From assembly GCF_020360975.1 (NCBI RefSeq), contig NW_025408674.1:62001-126000 (forward strand): DNA of 64,000 nt. Reading direction: 5' to 3'. Shown one piece after another: positions 24,600 through 34,498 of this stretch. The first letter of the stretch is position 1, and each line of letters begins with the position of its first letter. Below the pieces are notes generated by a model. That model had not been told where the DNA came from, did not search any database, and saw nothing but the letters and a program-made list of their open reading frames with translations. This DNA is from Hirsutella rhossiliensis (Eukaryota; Ascomycota; Sordariomycetes; Hypocreales; Ophiocordycipitaceae). A program made the position numbers and the translations under genes.

Positions 24600-25820
24600 A
24601 TACTTATATATAACGCGATAAGGGTATATTTATATATAGCGGCTAAGGTAGTAGGTCTTAAGGGTAAGACTAAAAGGAGGGGAAGCATCCTATTACGACT
24701 ATAGTCTAGTAAACTATAGGGACTAGTATATATTATAAGGATACGTAACGTAGGGAGCAAGGAATATTAGATGGACGAACGGGCTAATTAAGTTTAAAGC
24801 GATAGGTTACTCTAGCGCTCTAATACTCTATAGCTAGGATCGTAGGATCGCTTTAGCGCTCTAGCGCTCTTAAGCGATAGGATTACCTAGTACTCTTAGC
24901 GATCTAGGGAAGCTCTTAAGGTATATAAAAAAGGAATAGAATACTTCTTTAGATAGATAGCTTAATAGCTTTTAATATTATAATTATTACGATCTTTATT
25001 ACGATCTTATCTTTAATTCCGATTACTTAATTACCTAGTTATAGTCTATAGTCTACGACCTCCGACTTATTACTAATATAATATACTTATTATTACTTAG
25101 ACTATACCTTATTATATCTATTAATATAAACCCCTTAATAGGTTTATCCCTTAAGAATAATACCGGTCGTTATACTAAGCCCGCATTAAAGCGTCCTTAC
25201 CTCGCGTTGCCTATTAACCTTATTAACGCTCCCGACTTTATTTAATAGCGTCTCTATAGTTATCGCGGTTTAGTCTTAGCTAAAATTATTACTAGTCTTA
25301 ATATTAATTAGATCTAAGGCTATAGTATAGGCCGTAGCGAACGATACCGCGCCGCCGCTAGTATAGGTCCTGCCTTAGTATAGTCCTTAGTCGTTACTCT
25401 ATCTTATAGGCTAGCTATCTAGACTAGCTCCGGTTTAGGTTCGGGGTTAGGTTTAGCCGGCCGTTGCTAGGCTTCTCGTAGTAGTAGTAGTCCCTATACT
25501 CCTTATAAGTCCTAGGTTACTCCTTCCCTCGCTCCGCGTACTACCCTAGGCGGGTCCCTAGGGGGTATATTATAAGACTAATATAATAAAAAATAAGAGA
25601 TATAATAAGTATTAATATTATTCTTACTTAAGGGTGCCCTTATTTTAGCTAAGTAATATTTAATATAATAAGGTTAAAGGAAAGTAACTTTTATTAAAAA
25701 GAATAAGTTTAAAGCTATAAGAAAAAATAAAAAGGCTATATAATAATAAAGGTAATAGTCGCCTCCTTTATAAAGAAAACTAAATATAAGGAGAATATTA
25801 AACTATAATAATAGGACTTT
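24600..25820. mobile_element. unclassified RIP-degraded element fragment
   Basis: About 1.2 kb of decayed repeat. The part 24775-25000 has repeated gcgctct/gcgatagg motifs and a TATA-like ggtatataaaaaagg, suggestive of an LTR or promoter. From about 25120 a plus-strand frame with only RIP-type stops can be followed for more than 100 codons (for example R-L-Y-S-Y-R-G-L-V-L-A-K-I-I near 25250). No domain is recognised. The copia-2 insertion cuts it at 25820. Confidence 0.4.
25816..25820 (+). repeat. copia-2 target-site duplication, left copy
   Basis: acttt directly before the LTR, repeated perfectly at 32011-32015. Confidence 0.9.
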
Positions 25821-26022
25821 TGTGGGTAGGCACCTGCGGCAGCTGCTGCAATGAGACGGTACTAGGGTTAACCTGTGATGTTGTATTCGTCTTGATTCTC
25901 TATCTAAGGAGGCAGAGGCCAGCGTGGAGAAAGGGGGCACGCTGCCCTCAGCCGCACACGTGACCGTACGGGTCACGTGCCAACCATGGTTGGTCACACC
26001 ACTAGATAGATACATTCCTACA
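25821..26022 (-). repeat. copia-2 3' LTR
   Basis: 202 bp from tgtgggtagg to attcctaca. Contains a near-palindrome with 9-base arms and a CACGTG at each end (25957-25979), and a perfect 14-base palindrome ccaaccatggttgg (25980-25993). Confidence 0.95.
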
Positions 26023-26238
26023 CAGGCAACTCTTCTTTGCTGTGAGAAGCACAGCAACACCTTGAACGGGTCTAAAGGATAGTAGCGTTAAGGCCGTGAA
26101 GGAATGTGCCGTGAGGGGCGTGTGTCATTATTGCGAAAAAGTGGGTCCGACGTCTTGTTCTTAGCTGTAGATATCGGGGAAGAAGTGAAGGGGTCTTCCT
26201 GATAGGAGCAATCATTTGATCATAGGGATAAGGAGCGG

Positions 26239-26854
26239 TTAGGAACGTTGTACGTATCCTTCGACTCGAATTGTCAGACTATTGGTATCGATGAAGCGTT
26301 CCAGGGCTCGGTTTGGTGATGCTTTCGTCATTGCATCTGCTGGGTTGTCTGCGCCGTTGATCCAACGAATATCTGTTATCTCTCTCTTCTCGTATGACTG
26401 GCGAAGGGCCATGATATCAATCATCAATCGTTTTTCCTTCGTCGTACCGAGCTTGACTAGGCATTCGTAGAGAGTACGAATCCGTACAGACGATGAGAGG
26501 GATAGGAGGAAGGTTGAGTCGTTCCGTAATTATCTTCATAGTCATCGCAAGGGAGATGCCTATGTCGAATCCGTTGGCCATACCGTAGATCTCTGATGCT
26601 AGGACGCTACGGGTAACACGTTTGCACTTTGTTGAACTCCAGTGTACGATGTTACCACTAATCTCGAACTGTTTTTCTTTGTGGTTTGTCTCGTTAACGA
26701 GGGTAATGACGAATCCTAGTTGGGAGGATAAGTCCTTGTTGTTTGCGAAAGAACCATCGGTGAAAACCATCAGCTTTGCAGTAGCTAGATCAATTGGTTT
26801 GTACGTGAGGCCACGTAGTTGGTGATCCATTTGCCATTGCAGTCGCTTGTTCAA
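26239..26854 (-). pseudogene. copia-2 RNase H domain, frameshifted
   Basis: The RNase H triad is present: F-T-D-G-S-F, L-A-S-E-I-Y-G-M and C-T-D-S-Y-S. The C-terminal part (I-R-W-I-N-G-A-D-N-P-A-D, typical of copia ends) continues in another frame, so a base is missing near 26485. Another shift near 26880 separates this domain from the linker after RT (26851-27075). Catalytic residues are intact; the disruption is only in frame. Confidence 0.85.
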
Positions 26855-27077
26855 AATTGCGTAATCTTTATCCTCAGGGTCTGTACTTGGGCGGCGACTG
26901 AAACATCGAAAGAAGCTTCCGGTTGAGCAATTGAAGCAATGTATGAGGCTCGCGCTCGTTCCTCAACGTAGCGCTGGTGACGATCAATTGCTTTAGGGTC
27001 AATGGTGGTCATTTTGCTGCTTGTCCCTTCTGTTGAAGTAAAGGGATCCTTTCTTAAGGGGTTATTATTCAGCAACG

Positions 27078-27869
27078 TCAGTCTTGCACCATTAAAGTCA
27101 ACCGTTGTTCCGTATGTGATGTCAGTCTTGGGCTTGGAACGAAATTCTGCCTTTGTAGCTCTTCTTCTTCACGGGTAGAAAAGTTGTTCGTTCCAAGGAT
27201 GAGGGTGTCATCAGTTTGCATTCCAACAATACCGAGCGTGTCAGGGCCAGTATTCGAAATCAGTAGGCAGGAGTCATAGGTGGAGGTAGACATATCCAGC
27301 TTTTCGAGGTGATGCTGCTGATATGTGCGGAACCAATGGACTCCGGCTTCTGCGATACCGTACAGGGGCTTAATAACACGAATAATTGTTCCGTTAGGGT
27401 ATTTGCCTTGTAGTTCCGTGGGCAAATACGTAAGAATGGTCCGGGAAAGCTTGGTCTGGGATTGCGGGTATGCCTGAGTGATATCACGGAGGGAGAGGGT
27501 TATGCCGTAGTTTTGAAGAAGTCCGGGGGCAATAGCGAGGATGAGTCTCTGGCTAACGCGTTGAATTGTCGGAGATTGCGTCAGGAGGGTGGTCTTCTCA
27601 AAGTCGTTATGTCCTTGAATAACAAGTCGAGACTTTTCGTAGGGCTTAGTGTTGATTCCTTTGACTTCACGAACCATTCGAGAGCGAAAGATTCTATAGT
27701 TTCCATGACTCATTTGATCGTATCGTTCAAATTGGAATACACCGCGGCCAACGAGGTCAGTAATCTCTTTGTTATCGGATTCTTCGAAGGGGTCACCAGG
27801 AGAGGTGATTATGCCATCAGACCGTAGCTTGAGGGAAAGAGCTTGTGCATCTTCCTCCTTTTGGGTCAA
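27078..27869 (-). pseudogene. copia-2 reverse transcriptase, frameshifted at its end
   Basis: A 263-codon open stretch with copia RT blocks: S-R-L-V-I-Q-G-H (about residues 80-87), the first aspartate in L-R-D-I-T-Q-A-Y (residue 129), I-K-P-L-Y-G-I-A-E-A-G (166-176) and the active site M-Q-T-D-D-T-L (residues 220-221 are the two Asp). The tail after about 27150 continues in a different frame into the segment at 26851-27075. The first residue is only an open-frame boundary because the domain is part of a polyprotein. Confidence 0.85.
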
Positions 27870-27981
27870 GAAGCTCTGGTCTACGGCAGGGCCATCATGA
27901 TCAAATCCTTTGGCTTGTTCTTTGATCCTGGTGGGCGTCCTCTCTGCGGGGGCGGGGGTTCGGGTCGGGCAGGCAGGTCCG

Positions 27982-29300
27982 TTAGGGTCTTAACGGGGTC
28001 TTGAGCCGGTTGTTCATTAAGATCTGAACGAATGCCTGAGGGGTCTGTGTCGTGTGTAGGGTCGGAAAGAGTGGTATCATCACGCAGATACGGTTGTACA
28101 AGGGTCGATCGAAAGACTTGGGGCCGTTGACTGTGTCAATGGTGATGTTATGGGTATCAATCGATGCAATCTTGAAGGGTCCTTGCCAACCGTCTTTCTC
28201 TCCAAACGCGAACTTCACTTTGCAGCGGGAGGATAGCACTTCTGTCGTGCTCGGGCCGTTGCGTGCATGGAGGGCATCCTTAACTCGTCTTTCTGCCGAG
28301 AGTTGGCGGAGCATTTTCATCGCTTTCTGCATAGCTTCCGATCTTTTGAGGGTAGAAGCGGAAGGGGCGAGTCTGTAGATACGCGAGGGTATGCGCCGAA
28401 AACAAGCAACGTAGGCACAAGACCGTCAGGTCCTGCCGTATCATTGATTGCTTTAACAGCCATTTGAAGGACTGTTTCGGCGGAAGTGGTGTGGCCAATC
28501 TCAGCATGGAGGATGTTAAAGGCGCGTCGGAGGGGTGCGTGATAGCGTTCAATCTTTCCAATGGACCAATGCGTCTCAACAGGTACTTGAGAGCATTTGA
28601 TTCCCATAATCTTTGCTTCGTTCCGGAATTCGAGAGAAGCAAAGTTAGTTCCTGCATCATGACGGAGGGTATCAGGAGGTCCAAGATACGTGTCGATCCA
28701 GAGGGTCCGGAGGGTCTCCCATGTATCTTTAGCTGACATTGACGGTAAAAATCTGGCTCCTTGAAAGCAGTAGCTGAGTCCACAACGTGTAGAACAGGGC
28801 GTTGTGGTGTTCCTAGGTGCATCACATCAACGATGATTTCGTAGTTGAACTCTTGATCATCGTTAAGGGTGAACTTGAAGCGGCGTGGGGCTTGTGAGTG
28901 CATTTGACAGTGGTGACAGAACTTAGAGATAGTCTCTAATGTGTCTATCGAGACGTCACTGTGCCCGGCTTGCTTCAAGAGGTGATGGAGCCTAGGGACT
29001 GCTGGGTGTCCAAAGCGTCGGTGAAGTGTACGAATCTCTGTTTCCGTAAGAAACGAGATGGACTCTTCATCTTTCGTAAGGAAGAACCAGGGATGTCCCC
29101 ATTTGCGTACGACTGGAATGCTTGTAGGGCGATTAGTACAATGATTAGTACAATTGATGGTATCTGTGATGTTGTTGAAATAGATACCAAGCCGGTCCAT
29201 ATCAGCAAGGCAGAGCAAAAAGGGAGTTGGGGTTTGAAGGACGTGGAACGTGATCCTTCCGAGGGGTGTGTTAAGGGCGACTGTGCCGAGGAGTGGATGG
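27982..29300 (-). pseudogene. copia-2 integrase, frameshifted
   Basis: The zinc-binding H-R-R-F-G-H ... C-H-H-C lies in the 28280-29218 frame together with the first catalytic Asp (I-V-D-V-M-H-L). The second Asp and the Glu (R-H-D-A-G-T-N-F and G-K-I-E-R-Y-H) are in another frame (28317-28739). The junction, about 28755-28765, therefore has an indel. The C-terminal part (W-Q-G-P-F-K-I-A-S-I-D near 28175) is in yet another frame. The full D,D-E set is present across frames. Confidence 0.85.
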
Positions 29301-29830
29301 CGTCGCTGTTGCCGAATTTGATGGAGGCCTGGCCGGATGTGGAGCTGTCGAGAGCTACAGAAGGGTCTTCTCGTTGTAGGGCGATGTACTGAGAGTATCC
29401 TGCTGTGGAAAATGTTGCTGCACCTGTGTCGATCATGATACCTTGGAATCTATCCCTTGAATAGCGATCTTCAATAATAAATTGCGAGGCTGGAACAACG
29501 GTTTGATCCGTCTGATAGACGTCTTCTCCTGTGATCAAATGATTGAATGCCTGTTGACAGAGCATTTGGCTTGCTTGCCATTGTTCCGGGTGATCGTTGG
29601 TGCTATTGTCATGTTCTTCCCATGTATCTTCAGTGTCATCAAAGCTGCTCATCTCATGACCTTCGTAGTCTAGAATATAGCCTCCGATGTCCGTGAGTTG
29701 TACACCTATGAAGTGACATTGAGTGATATGTTGGTCCTTGGCCTTTTGCCGTTCATCCGTAGAGTGTTTAGTTGACCAACAGCCTTCTTGTCCACAAACA
29801 AAACACTTCTTCGTCCAGTTTCGGTTACTG
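29301..29830 (-). pseudogene. copia-2 nucleocapsid zinc knuckle and aspartic protease
   Basis: A Cys/His knuckle K-C-F-V-C-G-Q-E-G-C-W-S-T-K-H (29764-29808) precedes the protease active site I-M-I-D-T-G-A-A-T-F (Asp at about 29430). The two are in one frame. The protease is cut from the integrase by a frameshift near 29300, where the downstream sequence N-T-P-L-G-R-I-T-F-H resumes in a second frame. The protease would process the Gag-Pol precursor. Confidence 0.85.
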
Positions 29831-30033
29831 TAGCTATGATTGTAGTTACTACGGCTTTGAGGCCGGTAGTTTCACGGTTGTAGCTTTGTCTGTATCCGCG
29901 GCTGGGTCGTTGACCTGAATATCCGTATCTACCTCGAGAGCGGTTGTTATTGTATCGACGGTCGAGGTAGTACTGATGGTGTGGATCGTTATGATCAAAT
30001 GATCCAGCAAAGTCAAGGGAAATTGAGAAGTTG

Positions 30034-31597
30034 TTATGAGGGCAAGATGGGTTTCAACGGATGCACGAAGATCTGCAAGAAGGTGCTCGACGTTATCGGC
30101 GGGTTTGAAAAGAACGTATTGGAGGTCGGGTACTCACGGCATGCTTTCATAAGCGTTGTACGCAGTTGGAGGTCTCCTGCGTACTCCCTGCCAAGGGCTC
30201 GTTGGCAGAGCTGAAGCTTATCAAAGAGGATTTGAAGCACTTCGTGGGGGGTCTTCGAAGCATCTTGGGCACGGATGGAGTTAAAGGTTATTGTTGTCCA
30301 GTCAGTATGGTAGTGGACATGGTTGACTTCCGTGTCAAAGTGTTGTTTGAAGATATCATACGCTTGTCGGAACGTCGTAGCCCATGTGATCTTATCAAGA
30401 TAGAATCTTTGGGCTCTTCCATCAAGGATCCGGGGAAAGAGTGCGTGAAATTGTGACGGTTTCACTTGGATATGAGAGCAGTTGCTTAAGAAGAGGCGGA
30501 GCTTATCATCAAGGAGATCGTACGGCTCTCCTGTGTAGTTCCGATCTTTGTTCCAGGTCTTCATAAACTTCTGCTGGATGTCGCTATCGACGATAGCGTT
30601 CGGGATGTTATCCGGGGGGAGTTTCATGTATTCTCCAAAGGTTGCAGGGCCGGATAAGTGTTCGGGGATGGGGTTGGTGACGGGTTGGACGAGATCGGGG
30701 TTCTGGAAGCGGTAGGAAGTCGGATGAATAGTAAGAGAGGTCGGAGCAGGTTTATCTTGGATAGTCGGAGCAGGAGTAGGTGCGTTAGGAGGGCTCGTTA
30801 GGGTCTTAATAGGTTGTGGTTCGTTAAGACCTTGATGAGGTGCTGCTAAGGGCGTAACTGATGGTGAAGGAGGTTGAGACGGATGGGGATTAGTGGAAGC
30901 ATTTGATCCTAGTAATGCTGTCTGCCTCCTGAAGGCAGCAGTCCTCTCATCAAACACCATCTCCGTAAACTCCTGCTCTGGCCAGGTTTGTGGGTTCTCG
31001 ATAGTTTGTAATATGAGAAATTGTGTTGCGAATTTCCCCTTTGTGAACCTGTGTAGATACCTCTTTTCCTTAGTAGTTTCTGAGGGCTCTCTTGTATTCA
31101 TTCGGGGCGCGGTCCCATGTGTCTTCGGTCCATTCTTCAAAATGCTGTTGGAAGTAACCAAGGAGGTCGTATCCTTGATCACTGCCAGATTGAACGATGA
31201 ATATGAACTTTGCCACATATGTCGTTACTGCGATCTTGTCCTTTTCGTCGTGTGTGATATCGTTGTCCCAAAGGTCGATATTAATTTGTCGGAATGCGGA
31301 TGCTTGGATGTCTAGTGCCTGCATCTGGTCGCATATTTCTTCGAGCTGGGCTTCTGGGGACATAGCTCGGGCGGTCAGGGCTATCGTGATCAAATGAATG
31401 AGACGATGTGGGGTTCGTATTGGTCTCTTCGTATACGAGTTGTCGCTAATAGGAGGTCGAGCGTCGCGTACTAAGTAGGTCGTTCGCGGCCAGACTGAAC
31501 TGACGGGGATCTTGCTACTTAACGTCAAGGGTCGAACGTTCTTACTAGTTGTTTGCGATGTGGTCGCCTGTCGATTCCGGTGCTCACGGCTAGGCAA
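30034..31597 (-). pseudogene. copia-2 Gag, frameshifted
   Basis: Two overlapping frames, 31070-31597 and 30034-31218, read as one Gag split near 31090. The first has a helical region (S-P-E-A-Q-L-E-E-I-C-D-Q-M-Q-A-L). The second has a Pro-rich linker and a capsid-like segment (H-Y-H-T-D-W-T-T-I-T-F-N-S-I and F-D-K-L-Q-L-C-Q-R-A-L). A further shift near 30110 leads toward the zinc knuckle. Gag would form the particle around the element RNA. Confidence 0.75.
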
Positions 31598-31808
31598 ACT
31601 AGCGGGCGATCGTAATCAACAGTTGGAAGGACTCTCGCGCGGCTGGGCAAACCAGCGGGAGATTCCTTGTTCTTAGCACAAATAACCTTCTTCTGAGCGC
31701 TACTCAGGGCCACAGTAAAGTGACGCGGACTATAGCACCTTCGAAGGTTGAGGAATTTGTCTCTTCTACTTAGCTGTCTGTGACGGGCGTGGGCCGGTCA
31801 CTGATCAG

Positions 31809-32010
31809 TGTGGGTAGGCACCTGCGGCAGCTGCTGCAATGAGACGGTACTAGGGTTAGCCTGTGATGTTGTATTCGTCTTGATTCTCTATCTAAGGAGG
31901 CAGAGGCCAGCGTGGAGAAAGGGGGCACGCTGCCCTCAGCCGCACACGTGACCGTACGGGTCACGTGCCAACCATGGTTGGTCACACCACTAGATAGATA
32001 CATTCCTACA
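31809..32010 (-). repeat. copia-2 5' LTR
   Basis: 202 bp, identical to 25821-26022 except one base (G at 31859). Carries the same palindromes at 31945-31967 and 31968-31981 and would hold the promoter of the element. Confidence 0.95.
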
Positions 32011-32015
32011 ACTTT
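32011..32015 (+). repeat. copia-2 target-site duplication, right copy
   Basis: acttt, matching 25816-25820. Confidence 0.9.
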
Positions 32016-32325
32016 AAATATTAAAAGAATAGTTAAGGTAAAAGATAAATAATATTTATAGGATCTTACCTTTTAATTTAATACTACTTTTAGCTATATA
32101 GCTTTTATATAATTTATAAGTACTTTAGATAAATATAAATAATTAGTATAATAAAACTAAGTAGGTAATACCTATAGGTAGCTTAAATATACCTATATAT
32201 ATTTTAGGTACCTATTTTAAATTTACCTATCTACTACGTATTTATAGTAGCTATAAAATAGCCCGTAGGTAGGTATAGGTAGCCTATAAGCAAATACCTA
32301 TAGGTATTTTAAGTCTAGTAAGTGG
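32016..32325. other. right end of the RIP-affected AT-rich island
   Basis: AT-rich, CA/TG-poor sequence continuing the island interrupted by copia-2. Contains imperfect repeats of ataccta/taggta around a stretch reading ggtaatacctataggtagc (about 32163-32181). Composition switches to normal near 32325. No gene seen. Confidence 0.7.
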
Positions 32326-33061
32326 GATGCTATCCTAGATCATTGCATGCTTATAAGAACTCGGCTCCCTCTCTAAGGCGTTAGCAGAACCTAGAAGTTT
32401 CAAAATTCAACAAGGGCACCTAGCTTCTTAGGGACGCTGGTGTGCCGTCATCTGTCATCTTTCCTAAAGCCGAGCAGTTCTTTTATCACAGTCGTCTTGC
32501 TGGTGGACTCTAGAATAAGGGTGGAGCGTCAAGTTCACAGCCCCTCAGCGTCAGTCGGTGCGAGCCAGTTTCTCGTTGAGATCACGGCACCACAAGCCAA
32601 GGGGAAGTAGCTCAAGCTTAATGTAGTAGTGCATATGAATTGTCCGTCTGATACGCCTAATACGTATAGCCTCAACGGCACCATGAGTTCTGATGACGGG
32701 CGTATCAGACTGTCGAATGGCTCCCTCACGCCCGTTTCCACGTCATGCGAGTGCCTTGATTGGCAAAATTCTTGCATTGGCTCTCACACACCATCCGCCT
32801 CCCCATGGCGCAGGAAAGGAGACGCAGCTTTACCCCGACAAGACGACACTGGTTGGCGGCTCGAGCCCAATGCCGCCCCAGCTGGTGCCAAGCCCCTCGT
32901 CTCGGTTTCCGATGCTTTCCAGTCATATACCGCCCGATGTCCGGTTCCCTCCTCCCTCCTCGCCATCCATTACGGTTGCTCGCCAAAGCACACTTGATCG
33001 GGAGGCACAATGGCATCGATGCAACACTACGTGTGTCCCCGCATCGGGTTGGCTGCCGGGG
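32326..33061. other. intergenic region upstream of the EGF/propeller gene
   Basis: Normal GC content with balanced CA/TG. Several overlapping short open frames exist on both strands (32535-33060), but none shows family motifs, a consistent intron structure or a signal peptide. Probably promoter and spacer next to the transposon island. Confidence 0.5.
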
Positions 33062-33069
33062 TAAATAAA
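33062..33069 (+). promoter_or_regulatory. TATA-like element of the EGF/propeller gene
   Basis: taaataaa about 70 bases before the ATG at 33134, followed by a C/T-containing leader. A plausible core promoter; no start site is known. Confidence 0.4.
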
Positions 33070-33133
33070 GGGCTCGGTCCGCTGCAGGGCCGCCAAGCCG
33101 TCGACGCTCATCGACTCCAGCAACGGCGTCAAG

Positions 33134-34402
33134 ATGCCCTTTACACTGACGGTCTTACTCTCGCTGCTTCTCGGCGTCCTCGCGTCCTCTGACCAGGCCT
33201 GCTCCACCGACAGCGACTGCAGCCTCAACGGCATGTGTCGCGAGGCCATCTGTCACTGCGATGCGGGATGGAAGGCCTCAGACTGCGGCGTCCTCGACGT
33301 GCGTCCGGCCAAACGAACAGCCGGATACAATCTGACCGCCCGCGGCACGTCTTCCTGGGGCTCGACCATTGTCCGGGATCCGTGGGATCCAGGTCTGCAC
33401 CACCTCTTCGCTGCTGAGTTTACGCACGGCTGCGGCCTCGACTACTGGGCTCCGTACAGCCGCATCGTCCGCGCAGAGTCGCGCTCTGGTCCCGCGGGCC
33501 CCTACGCCTTTGCCGCCGAGATCCACGGCACCTTTTCCCACAACCCGACGGTCGTCTACAGCCCGGCTGACGAGCGCTGGCTGATGTACTACATTGGCTG
33601 CCGTGTTGACGTCGATGCAGGCCGTTGCCTTGGGAGAAGGCTTACATGCGGGCCCGGAAACGCCAACAATGGCGAGAGCGGCATCTCGGTCTCGACAAGT
33701 CGGGATCTGCGACACTGGCGGCCCGAAGGCCAGGTCCTGAGAGGGCAAGACTCCAACACCTGGGACGCCACCGTCACGAACCCGTCAGCCTTCCCCTTGC
33801 ACTCGGGCCACCGCCGGCGCTGCGGAAATTGCCACGATCATGACACGCCAGCCGTGCTGCTGGCATACCGCGGCTGTTCGTACAACTGCCTCGGGACCGA
33901 GCTGATCAACATGGCCATTTCCAGCGCGGGCTACAAGGGCCCCTACACCAAGATCCAGTCGCAGCCTCTCCTGGAAAACCCTGGCGAGGATCCGTTCCTG
34001 TGGCGGGACAAGCGCGGGCACTTTCACATGCTCCTGCACTCGCTCGAGCCAGGGGGCGGGTTTGGGAACGGCCCCAAGGTCGGGCGTCACGCTTGGGTGC
34101 ACAACTATACGGGCCCGTGGACGTTTGGGAGCAAGACGCTGGCGTTCAGCACCGAGGTCGAGTACGATGATGGCACCCGCGTCGACTTTTACCGCAGGGA
34201 GAGGCCGCAGCTGTTCTTTTCCGATGATGGCGAGATGACGCCTTTACTGCTGACGACGGGGGTGCAGCCACGAGGCAGTCCCATGAGCTACAGCGTCATT
34301 GTGCCGCTGGGAGACCAAGGGATGAGGTTCCAGGGGGTGAAGGCTGATGCACGGAGGGCTATGCTTGCCACTCCACGAAAAGAACTGACACCGGTATATT
34401 AA
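33134..34402 (+). CDS. secreted EGF-domain / five-bladed beta-propeller (GH43/GH32-like) protein
   Basis: Single exon, 422 residues. A hydrophobic signal peptide (about residues 1-19, L-T-V-L-L-S-L-L-L-G-V-L-A) is followed by an EGF-like module with six cysteines (C23, C29, C35, C40, C42, C51; the C-x-C then x8-C ending is typical). The rest (about 55-420) has blocks resembling the arabinanase/levansucrase propeller fold: S-H-N-P-T-V-V-Y, N-P-S-A-F-P, and E-N-P-G-E-D-P-F-L-W with acidic residues. Glycosylation sites (N-L-T, N-Y-T) fit secretion. Substrate unknown; catalytic activity is not proven. Convergent with the NRPS-like gene, 96 bp between stop codons. Confidence 0.85.
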   Translation: MPFTLTVLLSLLLGVLASSDQACSTDSDCSLNGMCREAICHCDAGWKASDCGVLDVRPAKRTAGYNLTARGTSSWGSTIVRDPWDPGLHHLFAAEFTHGCGLDYWAPYSRIVRAESRSGPAGPYAFAAEIHGTFSHNPTVVYSPADERWLMYYIGCRVDVDAGRCLGRRLTCGPGNANNGESGISVSTSRDLRHWRPEGQVLRGQDSNTWDATVTNPSAFPLHSGHRRRCGNCHDHDTPAVLLAYRGCSYNCLGTELINMAISSAGYKGPYTKIQSQPLLENPGEDPFLWRDKRGHFHMLLHSLEPGGGFGNGPKVGRHAWVHNYTGPWTFGSKTLAFSTEVEYDDGTRVDFYRRERPQLFFSDDGEMTPLLLTTGVQPRGSPMSYSVIVPLGDQGMRFQGVKADARRAMLATPRKELTPVY

Positions 34403-34485
34403 GATGCTTCTAAATGCCAAACTCTATAACGAAGGATATAAACACGCTGCCTCAAATGCGGAGGATCTCTTAGGCACAATGATAC

Positions 34486-34491
34486 AATAAA
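34486..34491 (+). terminator. polyadenylation signal of the EGF/propeller gene
   Basis: aataaa 84 bases after the stop codon, in the short spacer before the converging gene. Confidence 0.5.
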
Positions 34492-34498
34492 TGTCGGG

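Larger units (their letters stand above)
25821..32010 (-). mobile_element. non-RIPed Ty1/copia retrotransposon with near-identical LTRs (copia-2)
   Basis: A 6,190-bp element with TG...CA ended 202-bp LTRs differing at one base (25871 A, 31859 G) and a perfect 5-bp acttt duplication. Transcription is on the minus strand, with Gag, zinc knuckle, protease, integrase, RT and RNase H in copia order. CA and TG are at ordinary frequency, unlike the sequence on both sides, so it arrived after RIP of the island or escaped it. The coding region is split among many frames by single-base shifts, so it looks non-autonomous. It belongs to a different copia lineage from copia-1. Confidence 0.95.

Noticed and set aside
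26239..31597. Frameshifts in copia-2 as programmed -1/+1 frameshifting
   Set aside because: There are too many sites and they fall inside domains rather than at a gag-pol border.
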